From positions 222,438 to 286,437 of the forward strand of contig VRVR01000028.1 in NCBI GenBank assembly GCA_009859145.1: a DNA stretch of 64,000 bases, read 5' to 3'. A model generated the notes under the pieces. That model saw only the letters and a program-made list of their open reading frames with translations, did no database searches and was not told where the DNA came from. This DNA comes from Andalucia godoyi. Its lineage: Eukaryota; Discoba; Jakobea; Jakobida; Andaluciidae. Below, piece by piece: positions 1 to 10,416 of this stretch (positions are counted from its first letter, which is position 1; each line of letters starts with the position of its first letter). The translations under genes were made by a program, and so were the position numbers.

Positions 1-657
1 TACTTCTACCTTGACATGGCGTCCTTTGCAAACTTCTCCAGTCCAACAGGAAGCGTCTTCCCAGTCTCTGTTTCCAAGATCAAGATGATTCCTCGCTCGC
101 AACTTGCCTCGTATGGAACAAATGCCCTCCAGAATTCCATACAGAACAATCCACCACAATCGGTGCTGCAGTGCTTCAATGAAATGGATGCGGCTGGAGC
201 TGCGGTTTCGACGCAAGCTCAGCTTAATCCATCCACTGGAAAGTTAGTGAAGAGCCTGCAGTTGCGGAAGGCTGGGCACCCCATCCTGCTCAAGTCCAAT
301 GGAACGCAGTATGAGCATGTGCGCCGTTCTCTGGCAACCATTCTCGGTGCAAAGTATGGCCAGACTCTGGTTCCTCAAGGCTTGTCTTCCATAACCCAAC
401 AGGTTGTCGGTGGTGGCAAACTGTATCGGGGAACCATTATCTGGAAGGATCTGTCTTCAGGCAATGCTTACCAAACCGTGTTTACTGCGCGCTCATCAGG
501 AGGCCGGGGCTCCAATCTCAACGGAGGTCTTGAGATCCAAGGAGAAACCACCACCCAGGTTTCCAATATTTCAAACCAGTCTTCCGCACCGATTTCCACA
601 ACCCTCGGAGCTCTTGCAGCGATCGCGGTTTCCTCCATGCTCGCAATGATCCTCTAA
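1..657 (+). CDS. C-terminal part of a probable GPI-anchored or tail-anchored surface protein (5' partial)
   Basis: The reading frame is open from base 1 (codons Tyr-Phe-Tyr-Leu-Asp precede the first ATG at 16), so the gene probably starts upstream of the window and the ATG is internal. The visible 213 residues end in a hydrophobic stretch (STTLGALAAIAVSSMLAMIL) right at the C-terminus, preceded by small and polar residues. That is the layout of a GPI-attachment signal or a tail anchor. Around residues 125-140 the motif QQVVGGGKLYRGTIIW resembles the Q-x-V-x-G hairpin of cystatins, but nothing else confirms that fold. No family is recognised. The TAA stop is followed by about 530 bases of non-coding sequence. 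Function is unknown; the surface location is an inference from the tail. Confidence 0.55.
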   Translation, partial: YFYLDMASFANFSSPTGSVFPVSVSKIKMIPRSQLASYGTNALQNSIQNNPPQSVLQCFNEMDAAGAAVSTQAQLNPSTGKLVKSLQLRKAGHPILLKSNGTQYEHVRRSLATILGAKYGQTLVPQGLSSITQQVVGGGKLYRGTIIWKDLSSGNAYQTVFTARSSGGRGSNLNGGLEIQGETTTQVSNISNQSSAPISTTLGALAAIAVSSMLAMIL

Positions 658-1188
658 AATTCTTCATGCTTTCATTCGTAAACCACTCAAAAGCGAAATC
701 CCTTCAGGTACACCCTCTTACCACTCGCCAAAACATGAATCATTATTAATCATTGGTTAAGCTGTCACCGAAAACAGATCCAAGCCACATGTTTTTTTGT
801 TTTTATTTATTTGGGGGCGAGCACCACCTCTTCAATGCAGATTGCTGGTCATCGCAATCGACATATTCCACAATCGATTCAGCATTCAAAAAATGAACGT
901 TGGAGGAAATAGAATGTGGTCGGCGGCGTTGCGCATCGCATGCGCAATTCCAAGGTGAAGAATGAAGGACTTCTGGACCTGACTCATCTCGTCCCCATAG
1001 AGTAAGAGAAACAACCGTGTTCCGTGCTCATCATCGACTGTAACAATTTTTTTTTGGCGCCCAAACGCAATCCCAAAGTGCGGGAAAAGACTATTCTCTC
1101 CACCATTTCATTACGATTCGTTTCGTTGCTTTTAAAATATTATTACCTGTGTTGATTTTTCATTAATCAAGGGTAGCTTGGCTTCGTC
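658..1188. other. Intergenic spacer
   Basis: No coding or RNA signal recognised. It holds a short perfect inverted repeat near 926-940 (GCGCAT, 3-base spacer, ATGCGC), several T-runs, and presumably the promoter and leader of the RNase H2A gene that begins at 1189. Confidence 0.5.
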
Positions 1189-2366
1189 ATGACAACGGTT
1201 GAAGAACTGATCCCAAGGATATGTAAACAGGAATTTCTCCTACCCGCTTCTCGCTCAAGAGGTATGTATTGATTCATCGTTCTTTTTTCTTTTCTTCTTC
1301 TTCTTCTTCTTCTTCTTCTTCTTCTTCTTCAACAACAACAAAAAAAGAGATATTCGTCCTTCTTTCTTTGTCCTCTGTCATTTGATGGCTGAGATGGTGA
1401 TGATTTACCCTGACTACCTGGTGTGTAGAGTCGTTCGTTCTGGGGATTGATGAAGCTGGAAGAGGGCCTGTTCTTGGACCAATGGTGTATGGAGCAGCAT
1501 GGTGCCCAGAGACCTATGAACAGAGTCTTCGTCAGAAATTTGGAGTGAATGATTCGAAGCAACTGACGGAGGGTTCTCGCGACAGCATTTTGTGTTCCAT
1601 GTTAGCATCATCTGAAGCGGATGCACCGAGATCCATTTGCTGTGCAGTTCGTGTTCTTTCTCCTGCGTATCTGAGTGCCGAAATGCTTGCGCCAGATCGA
1701 ATGTCGCTCAATGAAGTCTCATTTCGTGCGGCGTTCGGGCTGCTGCGGACTGCTCTCGATGCAGGTATTCCAGTTGCAAAGGTGTTTGTGGACACGGTGG
1801 GAGATCCGGACAAGTACAGAGAAAAGTTTGAGAGAGAGTTTCTGTCCAATCCGGAAATCAAGTTTGTTGTTTCGAAAAAGGCAGATTCGCTGTTTCCAAT
1901 TGTCGGTGCTGCTTCCATCGTTGCCAAGGTCGTTCGTGACGGAATTGTGCATGACTGGCCGTTTATGGAGCCGGTCGAAGGCGCAGCGGATGTTTCCAAC
2001 GTTGGCTCGGGCTATCCTGGAGATCCAGCTACAAAGTCCTGGCTGCAAAAGGTTGGACAGCCATTGTTTGGGTTTCCTTCAATCGTGCGGTTTTCGTGGC
2101 AAACAACAAAGACCTTGCTTGACACCAAGGCGTTCTTGCCCGTGAACTGGGGGGATGAAGATGAGTTTGTGTCCTCGGTGTGGGAAGAAGATGATAGTGC
2201 AGAAACAGACGCTCGGTCTAGCAAACGGAAGAAAACCACAAATACCAAGGACCCTGCACAACCAACGCTGTCGTTTATCAAATCACTAAAAGACCCAAAG
2301 GATGCTTCACAAGTCCTGAAAGACTTTGGAGTATCCGCGTATGCAGTGGAGGCCCCAGAGTGCTGA
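1189..2366 (+). CDS. RNASEH2A: Ribonuclease H2 catalytic subunit A, two exons
   Basis: Catalytic subunit of RNase HII/H2, which cuts the RNA strand of RNA-DNA hybrids and removes single ribonucleotides from DNA in the nucleus. Exon 1 is 1189-1261 and exon 2 is 1429-2366, giving 336 residues. The 167-nt intron starts GTATGT, carries a (TTC)n pyrimidine tract and ends TAG. Splicing (phase 1) restores the motif FVLGIDEAGRGPVLGPMVYG, with catalytic Asp32 and Glu33. Without the exon join the protein would start after the active site. Further acidic residues lie in VFVDTVGDPDKY and KKADSLFPIVGAASIVAKV, as in the family. Length fits (human is 299), and the C-terminal extension is acidic and lysine-rich. 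The family and exon 2 are secure; the exon 1 start at 1189 is inferred from the splice fit. Confidence 0.93.
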
Positions 2367-3052
2367 AATTCCCCCTCCTCCATGTACCTGCGACGTACGG
2401 CTTTGTTGTATTATATTCGCTCTGTTTTCTGCACCCAACGGAAATCACTGCAACAGGAAAAACGTGTCTGGATAGAGGAGGACAATGGACCGTGATACGG
2501 CTGTCGATGTCAGCGCTGTGGCGTGGCGTGGCGCGTTTCCATCTGCGCATCGAGTTTTTCAGACGAGTAACGCAATCACGTAGGTACCAGTAAATCGGAA
2601 AAACCGTGTATGAACAGCGAGGCTTGTACTTTTCTTTACTACTACCGGTTTGGCTAAACCATCGATTAGCGTGCTACCCTCCAACCCGGACTGCTCGTGC
2701 TTGATCCCACGACGGCCGACAAGCAGCACAGAATACACACTCCAAAGACGACGAGTCGAGCATTTCACTGTTGCTGCGCAGACTCATCTGTCTCCCAAGG
2801 AAAAAACAAACACTCGCTGGATTGGGAGCGACAGAAATCTGGCGAGGTGTGGGGTTGGGGAGTCGTAATTTAAAACTTTAGCATGTTTATCTGTTTAGAG
2901 ATTCCGATGACAATAGCTTTGGGTTATAATAGGCTGCGGGACAACATACATGTTGGGGGAAAGGAAAAAAAAGCAATAAAATAATATACAAAAGGCGTTG
3001 ACATGGACACAGCCCACTAACAAGACAAACATCGGAGGGGGGAGGAGAGGAA
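2367..3052. other. Convergent intergenic region, partly hairpin-rich
   Basis: Lies between the 3' ends of RNase H2A and the TUTase gene. No protein-like frame stands out. Around 2690-2730 the sequence can form stems (GTGC/GCAC and CTTG/CAAG pairing on the minus strand). I could not match it to a known RNA, so it is left as spacer. Confidence 0.4.
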
Positions 3053-5671
3053 TCACCGACGGGACGATTGGCCACTTCGATGAGTCCGAGGATTGGGCTG
3101 TCCCTCTCCAGAGGCGACGGATCCAGCCTGGGGACGCTGTCCGCTACCAGAATGGTGGCGCTGCTGTTGCTGGTTTCCTCCATTTCCCCGAGGCTGCGAC
3201 TGCGGATCACGGAAACCACGGCCATGGTTGCTCGACTTTCGGCTGTCCGAATGGCGATTCGGAAACGGCACAGATTGCATTGACAGAGCGCGGTTCTCGG
3301 TGTTATTGGAGACAGGAAGCGACGTCTTCGACGCTTCATCCTCGGCGACATCCCCAATCTTCTCTGGGACATACTCACGAAACGCACCCACCACATCGCC
3401 GTAGCGCCGCAAAATCTCGCAAGCGCGCATAAAATCTCCTCGTATGCGCTTCAGACGTCCAACGGACACCATTCTGCCCAAATTGTGGTCAATTTCAATC
3501 GGATCCTCAATGCAGAAATAATAATTATCGGGACGCACCTTTGCAGCAACAAATCGCATCTCAATATCCCCATCTTCATTGGAGGACATGATAAGCTTGC
3601 GATGTTTTCCGTGAAAAGCGGTCGCGGAAGGAGGCCACCCGCGCTCATCCTTGGAAATGACTCCGCCTGGATAGCGAAGTGTCAGGACGGACGTCCGATA
3701 CTCAAATTCGTGAGCGAAAAACTTAAAGAATGCAGCCAATAAGGAAGCGACCGACTCGTCGGATTGCTGCGGATTCGGAAGAAGCCCCGTCTTGTAAGAG
3801 AAACTCAGAACCATCAAAACATACGCATAGGACGAAAGGGTACCACGGAACGGATCATTGATGCGTCGCTGCTTGGCAAAATGCTTCACAAGAAGGCAAA
3901 GCATGCGAATACGGTCGCGACGATCTCGATCCAACAGATCGCGGATCATCGCTGTGTTCTTCAAAGCGTTGCGGTTTTCGATGCACAAATCGGCATTGAG
4001 ATCCAGGAAATCCGGGTGCTGGAACTTCACTACGGGAACACGGGCTTCCGGAAGCGCGAGGACTTTCGAGAATCCCCGATTGATGAAATATCGACCAAGT
4101 CTCCGAACAGCGCGAGAACGGATATCGTCGGAAACCGACTCGGAGCCGGCGTCTAGCGAGTCGGAATTCAGCAGCAGACACATGTCCACGTCTGCGGATC
4201 CGCGAATTGCAATTCTCGTTACGGTTGATCCATAGACCTGGATTCGGGCCGCTGGCCAGAACTGCTGAATCTCCTTTTCCACGGCCGCAGCGAGCGCAAA
4301 CTTGCGCAGTCCTTCGGATTCAGCAGCTAGGAGCTCATCATGCAACAAATCGTCCACTCCATATGCAATCTTTTGCAAAAGACGGGGAGGCGGCGGGGGT
4401 CTGTCAACCTTGATGCGCGCAGGTTCTTCAAGCGCATCGTGGCCGGTTTGCCCATGGGTGTTGTAGTTGTCCTCCGTCTTCTTCGTTCCAAGACCTTCGA
4501 AGGCCGCACTGTTGGATGCAGAAGCCTGTTCTTCGCCTTCTTCCCGGGCGGGTCCCGCTGCATCCTCCTCTGCCAAATCATCCGAGAACATGTCCTCTTC
4601 AGAATCGCTGTCTTCGCTGTCGAGGCGCGCGAGTACCAATGCTCCTGTAGACCTTGGAATAATTTTGATTCGTTTTGTTTCTTCTATGTGCTCCACGGCT
4701 TCCGGTGCGACAGGAACGGCAGCTTCCGATGTTTGTACTGCTTCCTCAGGTTTCAATCTTGTGTCGCTGTGCTCATCAGCGGATATCCCAACCGAGTGCG
4801 AAAAGGACAACGAAGCTGCATTGGGCGCTGCCTCATACGACGATTGTCCCAGCAGCAGCATGCTTTCAAAATCTTCAGCAAGCATGGCCGATCCGGAAGT
4901 TTGGTCCAATGCAGTTTCCGAAACCGTTCGTGAGGCATCGGAAACGTCCGAGTTCGTATGTGCAGCAGAAAGCCCCTGCATTGCAGGGGAAATCGGAATG
5001 CCAACTGTCCGATTCTGCGGCTGCGTCAATCGACCATCAACACCCTGTTGTTGGCCGCCAATTGAGCCCATCATTTGATGAAACGGCAGCAAAGACGGTT
5101 GCCACCCATAGTAAAACGCCCTGGGATCATGCTGCGGAGACGGCGGCTGTCCCGCAACCGATCTCGTTGGATACGCCCCAGTCAAATGTGGTTGTGAAAA
5201 CTGCGCATTTTGAAGGGACGGCTGCTGTCCGTAGTGCTGCTGAAATCCTGGATGGAATTGAGACGAAGGATGATGCACGTGTTGCTCTTGAGGCTGCTGC
5301 ATGCCTTGGCGAGACGGATACATCCCGTACTGCAGATGCATGAACGGCTGCGGTTGAGAGTGCAGATGGTGCAGATGGTGGCCGCCGGTTTGCATGAATC
5401 CCATGTTTCCAGTTTGGAAGCGGTGCATTTGCGGATCTCCGAACGCGCTGTTTGCAGGGACAACTTGTGGACTTGGACCACTACCACCACCAGCAGCAGC
5501 AGCAGCAGAAGAAGAAGAAGAAGAAGAAGAAGAAGAAGAAGAAGGAGGAGGAGGAAGAAAGTGCTGCGGAACGAGCGATCCTGGAGACCGCGGATTGGCT
5601 GATGGGTATCGCAGATTTGTCTGCAAAGACAAGCCAGACAAGTTCAGGTGATACGGGTCAGACGGATCCAT
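3053..5671 (-). CDS. Cid1/TRF-type noncanonical poly(A) polymerase or terminal uridylyltransferase
   Basis: Template-independent nucleotidyltransferase that adds A or U to RNA 3' ends. The first 420 or so residues are low complexity (Ser, Ala, Gln and Gly runs, then acidic stretches). The serine run is encoded by a long trinucleotide repeat at 5491-5560. The catalytic core begins near residue 430 and shows the Gly-Ser motif VYGSTVTRIAIRGSADVDM (around 478-495) with the DxD metal site, and a third Asp in LNADLC (around 559). The PAP-associated region follows, with LSSYAYVLMVLSF. The last 100 residues are Arg, Gly, Gln and Ser rich, like an RNA-binding tail. Length is 872 residues and the start is the first ATG of the frame. 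Substrate (A or U) cannot be told by eye. Confidence 0.88.
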   Translation of the reverse strand: MDPSDPYHLNLSGLSLQTNLRYPSANPRSPGSLVPQHFLPPPPSSSSSSSSSSSSAAAAAGGGSGPSPQVVPANSAFGDPQMHRFQTGNMGFMQTGGHHLHHLHSQPQPFMHLQYGMYPSRQGMQQPQEQHVHHPSSQFHPGFQQHYGQQPSLQNAQFSQPHLTGAYPTRSVAGQPPSPQHDPRAFYYGWQPSLLPFHQMMGSIGGQQQGVDGRLTQPQNRTVGIPISPAMQGLSAAHTNSDVSDASRTVSETALDQTSGSAMLAEDFESMLLLGQSSYEAAPNAASLSFSHSVGISADEHSDTRLKPEEAVQTSEAAVPVAPEAVEHIEETKRIKIIPRSTGALVLARLDSEDSDSEEDMFSDDLAEEDAAGPAREEGEEQASASNSAAFEGLGTKKTEDNYNTHGQTGHDALEEPARIKVDRPPPPPRLLQKIAYGVDDLLHDELLAAESEGLRKFALAAAVEKEIQQFWPAARIQVYGSTVTRIAIRGSADVDMCLLLNSDSLDAGSESVSDDIRSRAVRRLGRYFINRGFSKVLALPEARVPVVKFQHPDFLDLNADLCIENRNALKNTAMIRDLLDRDRRDRIRMLCLLVKHFAKQRRINDPFRGTLSSYAYVLMVLSFSYKTGLLPNPQQSDESVASLLAAFFKFFAHEFEYRTSVLTLRYPGGVISKDERGWPPSATAFHGKHRKLIMSSNEDGDIEMRFVAAKVRPDNYYFCIEDPIEIDHNLGRMVSVGRLKRIRGDFMRACEILRRYGDVVGAFREYVPEKIGDVAEDEASKTSLPVSNNTENRALSMQSVPFPNRHSDSRKSSNHGRGFRDPQSQPRGNGGNQQQQRHHSGSGQRPQAGSVASGEGQPNPRTHRSGQSSRR

Positions 5672-6097
5672 TCTCTAAAATATCCAAACCAGAGGTACCA
5701 CAACAAGAAAATGGTGCGCCCCAACGATAAACCATTACAATCCTTAAAGAAAGAAGAAGAAGAAGAAGAATCGTAATAAAATAAAATAACAACACATGGA
5801 AAAGACTCAGCAATGCAGTGGAACAGTCGAAGGCTTGATGCAAAGGAACAGTCGGAGGCTTGAGGACTCAAGCACCGTAGTGCATTGCTTCTTCATACTT
5901 TGACAGTCACTTTCTCTTTTTTTCAGGAATATTCGATTTGGTTCCACAGGATCGGTTGCACAGATTCATGCACGCTGAGCTTTGCAAGGCGAGCGCACCG
6001 TGTTGTTTGTGATGCCCTTGCAACCAAACAGACAGGCAAGCACACATAAGAGAGAAAGTTGAGGATTGAGGCTGCAGGGGAATAAAGAGAAAGAGAA
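5672..6097. promoter_or_regulatory. Divergent promoter region
   Basis: Separates the head-to-head TUTase (minus) and SAP-domain (plus) genes. It holds a (GAA)n tract at 5749-5770 and a purine-rich leader (AATAAAGAGAAAGAGAA) directly before the ATG at 6098. No clear TATA element. Confidence 0.4.
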
Positions 6098-7846
6098 ATG
6101 GACGAGTTTCTGCAGCAGTTCTCGTCTGCGGAAATGATAGCGTGTTTTTCGAATTTGTGTCCGAAGCTGAGATCGGATGCGGTGCTGTTGGACAAGCCAG
6201 GAATGATCGAGCTGTTGCTGACCTTTGTTTCGGATCTGTACGCAGACCAATGGGTTGAGAAGAAGCTGAAGACGAAGCTGGAGAGCTTTGGAATGTGTTG
6301 CGTGGAGCGTCCAGACGCTTGTTGGACGGATCGTGTCTGGTATGCACGGTGTCTTGTGCGGCAATCCCCGTTTCTTTTTGAGCATGGCAAGCTCTCTGTG
6401 GAAGACCTGAGAGCCATTTGCAGAGTTTTGGAGATTTCTGGCACTGGCAAAAAAGCAGATGTCGTGCAGAAGATCAGTGCAAAGTTCATTGCGGACCGCG
6501 CACTGCAAGGCAGTATCCTGCTGCCCAAAAGTCAGCAGGAGCCTGGATCCAATCCATCGAGAAGTGGTGCGCACGTTCATAAGAATGTACCGCAGCTGAC
6601 AGTCGATGCGTCAGTGCAGTCTCCTTTGACAGCGTCCCAGACACCTACTGCTATGAAACAGTCCTCCTCGTCATCGACACCGCTGTCCAGCTGTTCCACA
6701 CCCGTGTTTGCGTTTGATCGGTCCCCGAATTTGAATGTCAGCGCGGAAGAAAAGGACGCTCTGGTGTCGAAATTCAATGCCAACTCAGTGTTGCCGCTGT
6801 CGCCGTCCTTGCGGACGTCATCAACAATAGTCGATTATTCCCAAAGGACATCGATTGGACGAGCAGAAACCGCTGAGCCGCTCAGCATCGATGCTCCACC
6901 GTTTTCAGCGGATCAAGAAGCTGCCGACGTCAACGTTGGACGAGAGATGCCGAAATCACCTGGCATTGAGCATTCATCTCTCGGTGTGTCGAGTTCGACG
7001 GGACACCAAGACTGCCTCGCTGCGTATTTGACCAGCACAGAACATCCGATCCGAAACCATGACTTCATAATGAAGAGCAGTGCAGATGCAGAGTGCCCGA
7101 GGACGGAAGAAGAAAAGGAGGAGGAGGAGGAGGATAATGCGAACCCTTTGCGTGACAGGGACCAAGAAACGCTCGATGTTCGTCGCCCAGTGAACGACAG
7201 CCGATCTCCAGTTCGCTCGAGGCCGAGAGAGTCCCTCAGCAGTTCGTGTTACGTTCGCCGAGACGTTTCTCATCTTCGCGACGCCGTTTTTGGCTTGCGA
7301 AATGACATTGATATGTACACGCGAGACCATCGCAGCTGTGTGGTCCTTCCCGAGGTAGACCATATTTGGGAGTGCCAGCTTGCGGATTTTGCTGTGAACG
7401 TGGTTTCTCAGCACGAGCAAAAGCCTGTAGTGCGTGACATGTCATTAGCGGCAGAAAATCTAGCAGCGATCTTGAACGACGTTTGCAATCTGAATGTGAC
7501 ACACAAGAAATGGAATGAGGCGAAGAAAGGACCGTTTACTGCATTCCTGAATCGATATCACGGAAATTCCGGATCCAGACTTCGCTCGGTATCGCTGCAG
7601 CAGATGATCAACATGTCGAAGTCGCAGCAACGAAGATTGACAGAAGACAGCTGGGATTCGTTTTGGTCCAACGTTGCAGTCACAATGTCTGCTTCGCACG
7701 ACGTGATTTCGTCCAGAATAGAAGATGCAAAAGATGCATTGCATCCGTACGGCAGAGCAGGCGCCGTCCTGGGCTTGTTTCAAGAAGAATTGCATACATT
7801 GATGGAGGCTCTCAAACTCGACGACATCAAGAACAGCGCCCGATAG
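6098..7846 (+). CDS. Unknown protein with a SAP-like motif
   Basis: 582 residues. Residues about 105-135 (LSVEDLRAICRVLEISGTG followed by KKADVVQKI) fit the SAP helix-turn-helix, a short DNA- or RNA-binding motif of nuclear proteins. The middle is Ser/Thr/Pro-rich and probably disordered, with a Glu run near residue 340. The C-terminal 150 residues are helical and not recognised. The start is the first ATG, preceded by a purine-rich leader. It is co-oriented with Emg1, 343 bases downstream. A nuclear role is an inference from the SAP motif alone. Confidence 0.75.
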   Translation: MDEFLQQFSSAEMIACFSNLCPKLRSDAVLLDKPGMIELLLTFVSDLYADQWVEKKLKTKLESFGMCCVERPDACWTDRVWYARCLVRQSPFLFEHGKLSVEDLRAICRVLEISGTGKKADVVQKISAKFIADRALQGSILLPKSQQEPGSNPSRSGAHVHKNVPQLTVDASVQSPLTASQTPTAMKQSSSSSTPLSSCSTPVFAFDRSPNLNVSAEEKDALVSKFNANSVLPLSPSLRTSSTIVDYSQRTSIGRAETAEPLSIDAPPFSADQEAADVNVGREMPKSPGIEHSSLGVSSSTGHQDCLAAYLTSTEHPIRNHDFIMKSSADAECPRTEEEKEEEEEDNANPLRDRDQETLDVRRPVNDSRSPVRSRPRESLSSSCYVRRDVSHLRDAVFGLRNDIDMYTRDHRSCVVLPEVDHIWECQLADFAVNVVSQHEQKPVVRDMSLAAENLAAILNDVCNLNVTHKKWNEAKKGPFTAFLNRYHGNSGSRLRSVSLQQMINMSKSQQRRLTEDSWDSFWSNVAVTMSASHDVISSRIEDAKDALHPYGRAGAVLGLFQEELHTLMEALKLDDIKNSAR

Positions 7847-8189
7847 CTCCGGAATTCTCAAAAAACACCGTCCACATCTTTTTTTTAATTACATCCAGGC
7901 TCGCTTGTCGTGGCATCACCGCAAGCCACGGATCGTCCAGCCCGAAGCTCGCAGATGCGGAGTTTCAGTGGCCGGATTGCTTCCGGCTGTAGATGATTCT
8001 TTCGCTCATGTTTCCCACTCAGATCTGAGAGGTTTTCGTTTTGTTTTCTTTCTGCTGCTTTTGCAAATCATATATATTATACATTTTCATCAGTACATAT
8101 CAAATCAGAGACAAACACGCAGACACACACACACACACACACACGGACGCTCGCATTCCTTCACACAGCCAAACAGACAGAGAGAAAGC
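7847..8189. promoter_or_regulatory. Spacer and Emg1 promoter region
   Basis: Contains a TATA-like run near 8071-8082 (TATATATTATAC) about 110 bases before the Emg1 ATG, then a (CA)n microsatellite at about 8126-8144 in the leader. Confidence 0.45.
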
Positions 8190-8867
8190 ATGGAGTTTGA
8201 GAGAAAAGAGCCAAAAGTACCAAAGTCCGTGCAGGAAAAGGAGCTTTCGAAGCGGGTTGTGATTGTGTTGGATGATGCGACTCTGGAGACTGCAAAGATT
8301 GGTGGTGAGTACCAGCTGTTGAATTCGGAAGATCACAAGACATTCCTTTCGAAGAACAAGAAGGATCCCGCGGAATACAGACCGGATATTACGCATCAGT
8401 GTCTTTTGACGCTTCTTGATTCACCGTTGAACAAGGCCGGTCTTTTGCAAGTCTACATTCGAACCCGGAAAAACGTGCTGATTGAAGTGTCGCCAAAGTG
8501 CAGAATTCCACGTACGTTTTCACGATTTGCAGGACTGATGGTTCAACTCTTACACAAACTCAAGATCCGGGCTACAAACGGACCGGACACGCTGCTGCAG
8601 ATTATCCGAAATCCAGTCGAGTCTCACTTTCCTGCGAATTGTCGAAAGTTTGAGCTTGATGAGAGAGGACGTCTCGTTTCTGCCGGCGAGTTCGCAAAGC
8701 AAGTCGCGGACGGCCCGATCGTGTTCGTCGTTGGTGCGTTTGCAAATGGAACCATTCGCGGCGAGTTTTGCGAGGAAAAGATTGCGATTTCCAGCTATGC
8801 ACTCTCTGCTTCGGGTGCCTGTGGAAAGCTCTGCGACGCCTTTGAGACGAAATGGGACATTCTGTAA
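8190..8867 (+). CDS. EMG1: Emg1/Nep1 18S rRNA pseudouridine N1-methyltransferase
   Basis: SPOUT-class methyltransferase that makes the N1-methyl mark on the hypermodified pseudouridine of 18S rRNA and is needed for small-subunit assembly in the nucleolus. Family sequence runs through the whole protein: VVIVLDDATLETAKIG at the start, RPDITHQCLLTLLDSPLNKA, the PRTFSRFAGLMVQLLHKL segment, and the C-terminal VVGAFANGTI with the knotted SAM-binding loop. Length is 225 residues (yeast 252, human 244). The frame is open further upstream, but the family start fits the ATG at 8190 and the upstream part is non-homologous. It converges with the next gene, leaving only 76 bases. Confidence 0.95.
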   Translation: MEFERKEPKVPKSVQEKELSKRVVIVLDDATLETAKIGGEYQLLNSEDHKTFLSKNKKDPAEYRPDITHQCLLTLLDSPLNKAGLLQVYIRTRKNVLIEVSPKCRIPRTFSRFAGLMVQLLHKLKIRATNGPDTLLQIIRNPVESHFPANCRKFELDERGRLVSAGEFAKQVADGPIVFVVGAFANGTIRGEFCEEKIAISSYALSASGACGKLCDAFETKWDIL

Positions 8868-8943
8868 ATATTTTTTTTTTTTTTTTGGAGCTCGTGCATG
8901 AATTCTTTATAAACAAGAGGCATCCTTCAAATGAACATGCACG

Positions 8944-10416
8944 TCAAGACTGCGTTGCTGTCGCCGTTGACGACGATGGGAGCGGTGATGCAGAAGATAG
9001 GCGCTGCATGACACGCAAGTGGTGCTGAAACACCAGAATTCCCGCGAGAATTTCTCGACGAACCGACATTTTGCACGGAATACCAATGAAGCAGGCTTGA
9101 ATAAGCGTCACGATGGGCGGAAACGGATCCGAGGCAAGGATACCGGCAAGCAGTGGAGGAAGCAGTGGGCTGAACATGACCGTTGCATAAGGGACATTCC
9201 ACTGCTTGCACAACAGTAGACGCGACTGGCGCGATGTGTGGGCTCGCAGCATGCAGAACTGGATCCACAGGCACGCAGCATCCAGCATCCGTCTCCCGCC
9301 CTCCGAAGATGCAATGTGCTGAATGACGAGCGCATCCCACACATCGTCCGGCTCCGCTGAACTGTACAAATGCATCGGCGCCTGCGATGCGTCTCCGCCC
9401 TCCCGCGCCCACCAAGCATCGCTAGCATACAATCGCAGCAAGTTCTCAAGCTGTGCGGGAGAGGTTTCCGCTTCCCTTTGCACATGAAACACCAACCATT
9501 CTCGCAGCACTGGGATCCGTAATGCGACCGGCCACCACGCATCGAAGCACTCCTCAATGAAAGGGACGTGCGTCTCATCTGCAAGCGCTGTGTACTCAGG
9601 AACACAGTCCCTGCAGCCCGCATCAAACGAATGCAGCTTGTACATTGCGTGAATTCGCATCAAGAATGCAGTGTCGATCGGCGGAACGACACTGCGCACA
9701 AACTCCAGTTTAGCCGATGCCACTTTGAGGAACGTCGACATTGCTGCTTGGTATGACTCGACCGACAGACGGCCCCATGGAGTCTTGAATTGCCCACTGC
9801 CCGTAGCCGTGGCTGTCGGGGATTCTGTCGCGCCCATGTTCGCAGATCGAGAGAAACCCTTTGCAAACTCCCTGGTAATCGGAAACACGCTCTTCGAGGC
9901 ATCGTGGAAAGGATACAAGGAAAACATGGCATCGATCGCACCGTCCATGGGAAGCTGAATTCGATCGCGGACTGTCTCCCAGAATCCAATTTGCAGTCTG
10001 GTTGTTTCCAGCAGCATATGGTAGGCATCCATGACAAAGCCCGCAGCACCCGTCGCTGGCGCTGTCGCCGTCCCAGTCCCAGTCATTGATGCCTGAAGAC
10101 CTTGGTTTTTCAAGTTCTTGTTCACGGTTCCTGGACCTTTTCGCGACCCGGAAAGCTCCAGCAAGCGAGCAAACAGCTGAAGCGCCAAAATTCTGTTTCT
10201 CAAAGAAGAGAACGACGCCGATGCCGACGCCGATGCTGACTTTGACTGCTTTAGCACTTCCGCAAGTCGACCGTACGCCTGCTCTGCGCTTCGGTACTCG
10301 TCCGACACGCGGCTGCTTGGATGTGGCCGCGCTCCAGGCGCAAGCAGCGACATCGGCGACGACTTTGCGCCAGCCAGTCTCGCAATGTCCGCAAGCTTGG
10401 ACAATATCCGATCCAT
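8944..10416 (-). CDS. Unknown mainly helical protein, 490 residues
   Basis: No family recognised. The sequence is dominated by amphipathic and hydrophobic helices (for example LRNRILALQLFARLLELS and LLPPLLAGILASDPFPPIV) broken by low-complexity linkers: an Ala-Ser repeat near residue 60 and Thr/Ala/Gly-rich stretches near 120 and 210. It has no signal peptide. The hydrophobic stretch near the C-terminus (around 420-450) is too mixed for a confident membrane span. The start is the first ATG. Codon choice matches its neighbours, so it is probably a real gene. Confidence 0.7.
   Translation of the reverse strand: MDRILSKLADIARLAGAKSSPMSLLAPGARPHPSSRVSDEYRSAEQAYGRLAEVLKQSKSASASASASFSSLRNRILALQLFARLLELSGSRKGPGTVNKNLKNQGLQASMTGTGTATAPATGAAGFVMDAYHMLLETTRLQIGFWETVRDRIQLPMDGAIDAMFSLYPFHDASKSVFPITREFAKGFSRSANMGATESPTATATGSGQFKTPWGRLSVESYQAAMSTFLKVASAKLEFVRSVVPPIDTAFLMRIHAMYKLHSFDAGCRDCVPEYTALADETHVPFIEECFDAWWPVALRIPVLREWLVFHVQREAETSPAQLENLLRLYASDAWWAREGGDASQAPMHLYSSAEPDDVWDALVIQHIASSEGGRRMLDAACLWIQFCMLRAHTSRQSRLLLCKQWNVPYATVMFSPLLPPLLAGILASDPFPPIVTLIQACFIGIPCKMSVRREILAGILVFQHHLRVMQRLSSASPLPSSSTATATQS

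Noticed and set aside
5491-5560. Long (GAA)n/(CAG)n trinucleotide tract open in several frames, producing Glu, Arg and Lys-rich ORFs
   Set aside because: It encodes the serine/alanine run of the TUTase on the minus strand; the other frames are shadows.
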